Shown here: positions 58,693-64,000 of the stretch, one piece after another | Position numbering within the stretch: the first letter of the stretch is position 1 | How the letters are laid out: each line of letters begins with the position of its first letter | NCBI RefSeq assembly: GCF_031085165.1 | Contig: NZ_JAVHTY010000004.1 | Span: forward strand, 372,001-436,000 | DNA length: 64,000 nucleotides | Reading direction: 5' to 3' | DNA from: Pseudomonas sp. 102515 | Lineage (GTDB): Bacteria; Pseudomonadota; Gammaproteobacteria; Pseudomonadales; Pseudomonadaceae | The notes under the pieces: model-generated | The model's database searches: none | What the model saw: the letters and a program-made list of their open reading frames with translations, nothing else | What the model was told of the DNA's origin: nothing | Translations under genes and position numbers: made by a program

Positions 58693-59637
58693 ATGCAGAT
58701 CAAGCTCGCCAATCCCCGCGGCTTCTGCGCCGGCGTGGACCGCGCCATCGACATCGTCGACCGGGCGCTGGACGTTTTCGGTCCGCCCATCTATGTGCGT
58801 CACGAAGTGGTGCACAACAAGTTCGTGGTCGACAACCTGCGCGCCCGTGGTGCCGTCTTCGTCGAAGACGTGGCCGACGTACCGGACGACGTCATCCTTA
58901 TCTTCAGCGCCCATGGCGTCTCCCAGGCCGTGCGCCGCGAGGCCGCCGAGCGTGGCCTCAAGGTCTTCGACGCCACCTGTCCGTTGGTGACCAAGGTGCA
59001 CATGGAAGTCGCACGCTACAGCCGCGACGGCCAGGAGTGCATCCTCATCGGTCACGCCGGGCATCCGGAAGTGGAAGGCACCATGGGCCAGTACGACGAT
59101 CGTGCCGGCGGTGCCATCTACCTGGTGGAAGACGAGGAAGACGTGGCAAGGCTCGAGGTGCGCAACCCCGAAGCCCTGTTCTACGTCTCCCAGACCACCC
59201 TGTCGATGGATGACACCCGCATTGTGATCGACGCCCTGCGCGCCAAGTTTCCCCACATCAACGGCCCGCGCAAGAACGACATCTGCTATGCCACCACCAA
59301 CCGCCAGGACGCCGTGAAGACCCTGGCGCTGGAAAGCGACGTAGTACTGGTGGTGGGCAGCCCCAACAGCTCCAACTCCAACCGCCTGCGCGAACTCTCC
59401 GAGCGCCTGGGCACCCCGGCCTATCTCATCGACGGCGCCGAAGACCTGCAGCAGAGCTGGTTCGAAGGCGTGCAGCGCATCGGCGTCACCGCCGGCGCCT
59501 CGGCCCCCGAGGTCCTGGTGCGCGGCGTCATCGACCAGCTGCAGAGCTGGGGCGCCACGGATGAGGTCGAGCTGGAAGGCGAGCCGGAACACATCACCTT
59601 CACCCTGCCGCGGGAGCTCAGGGTGAAGGCGGTATAG
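58693..59637 (+). CDS. ispH: 4-hydroxy-3-methylbut-2-enyl diphosphate reductase
   Basis: From the ATG at 58693 (GGAG at 5 nt) the protein is 314 residues. The three Fe-S cysteines are in [10 protein letters not shown] (Cys12), [11 protein letters not shown] (near 96) and [11 protein letters not shown] (near 197). It makes IPP and DMAPP in the last step of the MEP pathway. A GTG seven codons upstream (58672) has no better ribosome site. Convergent with pilE; a 9-bp GC-rich hairpin (59644-59667) lies at the junction. Confidence 0.98.
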   Translation: MQIKLANPRGFCAGVDRAIDIVDRALDVFGPPIYVRHEVVHNKFVVDNLRARGAVFVEDVADVPDDVILIFSAHGVSQAVRREAAERGLKVFDATCPLVTKVHMEVARYSRDGQECILIGHAGHPEVEGTMGQYDDRAGGAIYLVEDEEDVARLEVRNPEALFYVSQTTLSMDDTRIVIDALRAKFPHINGPRKNDICYATTNRQDAVKTLALESDVVLVVGSPNSSNSNRLRELSERLGTPAYLIDGAEDLQQSWFEGVQRIGVTAGASAPEVLVRGVIDQLQSWGATDEVELEGEPEHITFTLPRELRVKAV

Positions 59638-59643
59638 GACGTC

Positions 59644-59667
59644 GCTGGCGCCCTTAGCGGCGCCAGC
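59644..59667. terminator. Hairpin at the ispH-pilE convergent junction
   Basis: GCTGGCGCC (59644-59652) and GGCGCCAGC (59659-59667) pair perfectly around a 6-nt loop that contains the pilE stop. No T tract; a possible shared transcript end. Confidence 0.4.
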
Positions 59668-60109
59668 AGTCGGCGGTGGTGGCGCCGGTGGCTTGTCCCT
59701 TCAGGCCGGTATTGGTCAGTGTCAGGCTTCCACACCGGTCACCGGCCATGGGTCCACCTGCACGCGGGGCCGCCTGAAGCGTATAGCTAGTTGCCGTCAC
59801 CGCACTCAGGCTCAAGTCGTAGATGGCCCGCCCGCCATCCTTGGGAGCGGTAGCGAACGGCAGGGTGGGTGCCGTACCGGCCGTATCCGTAGTGTAGCGT
59901 CCCAGGCGGGTATAGTTACGCTCCATGAACTGCGCCAGCTCCATGAGCGAGGCTTGGGCATCAGCTCTGTTGGCCCTGCGTATGTGCTCCTGATACGACG
60001 GATAGGCGATAGCGGCCAGGATGCCAACTATAGCCACAACGATCATCAACTCGATGAGCGTGAAGCCTCTTTGGCGGTTTGAGTGTCGATTTTGCGTGAT
60101 TGATTTCAT
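59654..60109 (-). CDS. pilE: Type IV pilin-like protein PilE
   Basis: From the ATG at 60109 the protein is 151 residues. The prepilin leader [15 protein letters not shown] is cut by PilD before [20 protein letters not shown], with Glu at +5. The C-terminus has two Cys ([16 protein letters not shown]) that form the D-region disulfide. PilE is a minor pilin needed for pilus assembly. Its ATG overlaps the stop of the upstream pilY1-like gene (ATGA), so it is coupled to it. No pilY2 gene lies between them, unlike P. aeruginosa. Confidence 0.93.
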   Translation of the reverse strand: MKSITQNRHSNRQRGFTLIELMIVVAIVGILAAIAYPSYQEHIRRANRADAQASLMELAQFMERNYTRLGRYTTDTAGTAPTLPFATAPKDGGRAIYDLSLSAVTATSYTLQAAPRAGGPMAGDRCGSLTLTNTGLKGQATGATTADCWRR

Positions 60110-63100
60110 CTTATCTCGCGCCAAGTCATGCGTTTCGAACTGCTATTCGGATCGTTGATATCTTGGCAGATCGTGTTGCCGTTAGAGTCCGAATGGCACA
60201 ATTTCCCTGTTGCTGTAGAGTCGTTTGTGTCGCCGTTACCGCGAACGAAGCTGGGTGTCTTGATGATGCCGCTTTGATCGTCTGAGATTCCAGAGAAAGG
60301 GACTTTGGTGCCGTTTGCCAAGCTGTAATAGTCACTCTGATCAAAGGTTCCGTCACCGTTGTAATCGAAGAAACTGAAGTTGAGAGTGCCTCCGTTCAGC
60401 ACATTCAACGTCATGATCCAGCTTGTACCTCCGCCGCCGCAGGGATCGCTGTTGGGTGTCATGGTAGTGAAGACCAAGACGCCGTTTCTCAGTGTCGGCC
60501 TGGCGATGACCCTTTCGCTTGTTAGCGCTCCAGACCCACCATTGCTGCTCTTCCACACCAGATCCATGAACCAGCCTGATTTATCTGCGCCGATCTCAGC
60601 GCTGGTGACCGCACGGGCACGGCGGTTACCAATGGTTTGTTGAGCGATGATGGCCTGTTCGACGAGATTGCTACGGCTGATCTGCTGTCCCCTGTCGATC
60701 AGGCCATAGAAGGTTTCCAGGCGCGGATTGGCGGGTACTTCATTGTCCCCAATCTGGTAGTAGCTTCCGGTACCAAAAAGAATGATCGGATTGCCGTCGC
60801 TGTTGAGGGCGGCTTCGAGAGGCGCAGTGATAGGTTGAGTGGGATTGCTGGCGCCATTGGCTGTTCTTGCGGTGAACAAGGGCAGAATGTTTGCCCCGCT
60901 CTTCAAGGCTGCAGGAGCGTCCCAGCTGGCCGGGTCGACTCCTTTCAGGTCAAAGCGCCAGATATTGCCGGCAGTATCGCCAGCATAAAGGCGATCCACG
61001 ATGCGATCGTTATTGGTATCGATGGCAAGGGGCTCCCCTAAGCCGCCGGTCGTAGAGACGGTAAAGGTCTTGAGGACACTGCCAGTGCCGGCGTCCAGGA
61101 TCCAGATCTTGCCCTGACTGACACTGCTGTCGCTGAAGCCACTGGTCACGATTACACCGAATTTGCCATTCTCCAGTGCGACCAAGGCAGGCTTCTGAAT
61201 GGGATACCGCATGTCGGGCGAAGAAAACTCCCAGAGTACGTTGCTAGGGGCCATGTTGCTGGGGTCGCTCGCGTCCAGCGCGAATACGGTGTTTCCTCCG
61301 GCACCCGCCGTTCCCACGATGAGGGACTTCCAGCCATTGTTGATCCAGGCATCTCCTCCCGTTGGCGAACCGTCTACATAGTAGCGATGGCTATAGCTGG
61401 GATCGGTCAGGCGGTAAAGTTCACCCATCAGGGTACGAGGCACATAGGCGAACAGTTCATTGCCGCCATCGGCCAGGCTGGCGTCGAAACCATGAAGCAT
61501 GCCGTCATTGGCGCCTACTACGACCAGCGCCTTGCGTGCCTGATAGGCTGTGCTTTGACGGTAGGTCAGATAGCTTTCACCAGCACTTCCCCATACGGAT
61601 CCGGCTAGACGGTTATAGCCGTAATCCGGTTTACCTATATATAAAGGGTCTGAGTTGACAATGTCTCCCAAGCGGCTCTTGCGTTTGCGCATGGGATTAC
61701 TACCAACGGTCTCCTGGCTTCGATCGCCGCGCAGATAGTCGAGACGTCGCGACCCTTCTGTAGTGCTGACGTTAGTGCCTGTCGTCGCGGTTCTTTGCAG
61801 CGCGACCTTGCTCTCAGCATCCAAGCTGTTCCAGAGAAAATTGACACCCTGGCCTGCTGCCACAGAATAGGTGTTGTTGCTCTGGGCGGTTAGGGTATTA
61901 CTCGTAAAAATCTTTCGGCTGCTTGGCTCTGAGGTGTTGAGCTTGTTTGCCGCGCTCCAAGTGGAGGAGCTGGCAACTCCCGAAGCATTAAGCGCTTTGG
62001 CCAATAGATCGCCACTCCAGAATTTGGCTTCGAACTGAGTTTGAAAGGTGCCGCTCCCGGTATCGAGTTGCTGGCCATTGGTGCTGATCGAGGTGGTCGA
62101 AGTAGTTACCTCCTGGACGATCTTGGCGAAGGCTGCTCGAAGGCCCTTGATCATATTGGGGGCATCACTAGCAACGTAGAAATTGTCGGGGCGCTTGTAG
62201 TTGGAAGAGAGATACTCACCGCTAGTCCACCACAGGTCGTCGGTAATGCTAGCAGCGGTGGCTGCGCTGCTAGCAAAGCCTTGGGGAACCGTGAAGCCGC
62301 CATATTTAGCAGCGAGCCAGTATTGGTTGGATGATCTACCAGCCAAGCTTTGGTTCTCGCGGACATCCATCCAATAGGTGGAAATGGTCTGGCTACCAGC
62401 TTTATCGCTGCGTTGGTCACGAGTATGAGCATCATAGGCAAGGCCGGCGATGTAGGCAGAATTGCCACGACCTGTGAAGGGTGTGCTTATGGTGATGTTT
62501 TCGAGACTGGCGACCTTCTGTGTCAAAGCCTCAACATCTATCGAGGTATCACGGGTCACTTCCGCTGGCTTGGCCGGCTCTCCGCCCGAGGAAGTGATAC
62601 CTCCTGGGAGATTCTTGTCATTCCAGGTATTCGTATCGCCGATACCGAGAATGACGTTCTTCTGGCAGGAATAGGTAATGGGATCTTGCCAATCGGTCAC
62701 TACGGGAAAGCCGTCGGCTTGGGCGTATTTGTCGGTGTCCGTAGATCCGGACAAGTTACTGTAGGCAGATACGTTTCCTTGGTTCTTGAAGTAACGTAGC
62801 GCTGTATAATAGAGCTCGCTGACCGGGTCGTTGCTTTTTAGGCTCAGATAGGTGTTCGGCGCATAAGGCATTGAACCGAATTTGTTCAAATAGTTGATGA
62901 CACCGCTGTCTGCCACTCCATAGCCTGTCGCCGATGCTTCACTGGCAGAAGGATTGCGCACCAGAATGCCTGTCTGAGGGTCCCATTCGGCTCGTGCGGA
63001 GTTACTGCTGAGGTCTGGCTTTAGGGGGCCAATGAAGCTCTGGTTGGCCCGCAGAACACCGCCGTCACGGTTGGCGCTGGAGTCGTTTAGATAACTAAAT

Positions 63101-63990
63101 ACGGAGTAGCGCAACTTGTCTGAATACTGCTGCAGAAGGCCTTCTGGCTTGTAATTGCTTGCCGAATACCTTTTGCAATTGCTTTCGAGGCCAATGCTGG
63201 GATCGCATACCTTAACTTGGACTCGCGCCCGATAAACACTGTATCGAGTAGCATTCGAAGCATTGCTGGTCGTGTAGTCCGCTTTTAGAAGATCTCCGTT
63301 CCACTGATTGTTGTTGTTGGGGTCTAGGTTGACCCAGACGCTCGACATATTGTTGCCCGCGCCATAGTCTGCAGAACCGCCGCCACCGATTCGATCGTTC
63401 CAGTTGGAGAACAGCATGTCGAACCCCTGGCCTTCCAGACGAACATAGAAGCCAGCCCAGTTGGCCGCGAAGGGAGTAGCACCGGCAATCTCGGACGCTG
63501 GAAGCAGTCCCTGACCGCTATTCAACCGATTGCCAGCGGAGTTTTGTCCGCTGTGCCGTGCTTTTTGCAGCACGGTAAGGCCGACATCGTCCCGGACTCT
63601 GGCACCGCCGGTCAGAGCGCTGCGGAAAGGGTCGATGGTTGGAGTAGCGGCCCAGTTGAGAAAATTGCCGCTCCATTGCCTGGCACCGCTGCAGCGACGG
63701 CTATTGGCGGCACTAACAGGGTTGAACCAACTATTGTCCAGTGAGCCGCCAAAGGCGTAGGTATAGCATTTGTCCGAATCGAAGTATCCACTATAGACAT
63801 TCCCGGAACTGTAGCTGCCAAGGTTGGCGACAGAGAGGACCGTTGGCCATTCTACCGAGGGCACCAGCGCCAGGCTGCCCGGAATGTCCCCTCCTACAGC
63901 CAGCGGGGCCTGGGATACCGTGGCGTTACCGGACGTACTCAGCAGAAGCAGCACCATCGCCGAAGGCAGAGTCCACGTCAGAAATCGCAA
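60106..63990 (-). CDS. pilY1: PilY1-like type IV pilus tip/biogenesis protein
   Basis: The frame covers 1294 residues from a TTG at 63990. The N-terminus has a hydrophobic export signal ([20 protein letters not shown]). The first half holds conserved Neisseria PilC/PilY1 features ([31 protein letters not shown]). The C-terminal half is a beta-propeller ([31 protein letters not shown]). Calcium-type loops DTNNDRIVD (about 990) and DYNGDGTFD (about 1210) are present; the first corresponds to the site controlling pilus retraction in P. aeruginosa. The real start may lie beyond the window. Codon and base use are visibly more AT-rich than the flanking housekeeping genes. Confidence 0.92.
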   Translation of the reverse strand: MRFLTWTLPSAMVLLLLSTSGNATVSQAPLAVGGDIPGSLALVPSVEWPTVLSVANLGSYSSGNVYSGYFDSDKCYTYAFGGSLDNSWFNPVSAANSRRCSGARQWSGNFLNWAATPTIDPFRSALTGGARVRDDVGLTVLQKARHSGQNSAGNRLNSGQGLLPASEIAGATPFAANWAGFYVRLEGQGFDMLFSNWNDRIGGGGSADYGAGNNMSSVWVNLDPNNNNQWNGDLLKADYTTSNASNATRYSVYRARVQVKVCDPSIGLESNCKRYSASNYKPEGLLQQYSDKLRYSVFSYLNDSSANRDGGVLRANQSFIGPLKPDLSSNSARAEWDPQTGILVRNPSASEASATGYGVADSGVINYLNKFGSMPYAPNTYLSLKSNDPVSELYYTALRYFKNQGNVSAYSNLSGSTDTDKYAQADGFPVVTDWQDPITYSCQKNVILGIGDTNTWNDKNLPGGITSSGGEPAKPAEVTRDTSIDVEALTQKVASLENITISTPFTGRGNSAYIAGLAYDAHTRDQRSDKAGSQTISTYWMDVRENQSLAGRSSNQYWLAAKYGGFTVPQGFASSAATAASITDDLWWTSGEYLSSNYKRPDNFYVASDAPNMIKGLRAAFAKIVQEVTTSTTSISTNGQQLDTGSGTFQTQFEAKFWSGDLLAKALNASGVASSSTWSAANKLNTSEPSSRKIFTSNTLTAQSNNTYSVAAGQGVNFLWNSLDAESKVALQRTATTGTNVSTTEGSRRLDYLRGDRSQETVGSNPMRKRKSRLGDIVNSDPLYIGKPDYGYNRLAGSVWGSAGESYLTYRQSTAYQARKALVVVGANDGMLHGFDASLADGGNELFAYVPRTLMGELYRLTDPSYSHRYYVDGSPTGGDAWINNGWKSLIVGTAGAGGNTVFALDASDPSNMAPSNVLWEFSSPDMRYPIQKPALVALENGKFGVIVTSGFSDSSVSQGKIWILDAGTGSVLKTFTVSTTGGLGEPLAIDTNNDRIVDRLYAGDTAGNIWRFDLKGVDPASWDAPAALKSGANILPLFTARTANGASNPTQPITAPLEAALNSDGNPIILFGTGSYYQIGDNEVPANPRLETFYGLIDRGQQISRSNLVEQAIIAQQTIGNRRARAVTSAEIGADKSGWFMDLVWKSSNGGSGALTSERVIARPTLRNGVLVFTTMTPNSDPCGGGGTSWIMTLNVLNGGTLNFSFFDYNGDGTFDQSDYYSLANGTKVPFSGISDDQSGIIKTPSFVRGNGDTNDSTATGKLCHSDSNGNTICQDINDPNSSSKRMTWREIR

Positions 63991-64000
63991 CTGATGAGGC

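Overview
The window reads as a chromosomal segment of a high-GC Pseudomonas. Gene content and order support this: gabD-gabT, oscA-sbp-cysT-cysW-cysA, a DesA-type desaturase, a GGDEF protein, an OprD/OprE-type porin, aguA and the complete spuI/spuABCDEFGH polyamine locus lie in nearly the order I remember from P. aeruginosa PA0265-PA0304. The right third matches, in reversed numbering, PA4576 down to PA4554. The many differences and small accessory genes point to a distant relative, perhaps the P. oryzihabitans/psychrotolerans group; the species call is low confidence.

Layout. 1-10.2 kb is accessory: a GH15 glucanase cut by the window edge with an SDR, a small lipoprotein with a G-tract frameshift, a chemotaxis receptor, a Gfo/Idh/MocA oxidoreductase, a saccharopine dehydrogenase-like protein, a periplasmic PQQ-type sugar dehydrogenase, and a SugE/Gdx exporter preceded by a clear mini-ykkC (guanidine-II) riboswitch. 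tRNA-Arg(CCG) closes this block. 10.6-13.6 kb holds gabD and gabT (GABA to succinate). 13.7-16.4 kb holds a frameshifted pseudo-receiver/HDOD gene and a second chemotaxis receptor. 16.5-20.7 kb is the sulfate/thiosulfate ABC transporter with oscA. 20.8-25.3 kb has the desaturase, a diguanylate cyclase and a porin.

25.3-37.4 kb is the polyamine/agmatine locus: aguA and glutamylpolyamine synthetase spuI on the minus strand, and spuA-spuH divergently on the plus strand. Uptake (SpuDEFGH), transamination (SpuC), glutamylation (SpuI/SpuB) and gamma-glutamyl hydrolysis (SpuA) feed GABA, which GabT/GabD take to succinate. A small duplication lies between spuG and spuH, and strong intercistronic hairpins separate several cistrons.

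37.5-40.2 kb (thyA, gntK, an EamA transporter, a lipoprotein) bridges to 40.4-59.6 kb, a housekeeping block: Lon-like protease, YqhA protein, a photolyase unit with DUF6482 and DUF2256 partners, fklB, a probable Fur-regulated small protein, ispB, rplU-rpmA, obg, proB, rpsT, murJ, ribF, ileS, lspA, fkpB and ispH. A 167-bp palindromic MITE-like element lies between rpmA and obg. The window ends with pilE and a PilY1-like tip protein gene of visibly lower GC.

Three genes show apparent single- or two-base indels (about 2420, 14779 and 44659-44708). They may be real or assembly errors. No CRISPR array, prophage or complete insertion sequence was seen. The most useful unexpected elements are the guanidine-II riboswitch, the MITE-like palindrome, the spuG-spuH duplication and the translationally coupled photolyase/DUF2256 unit.
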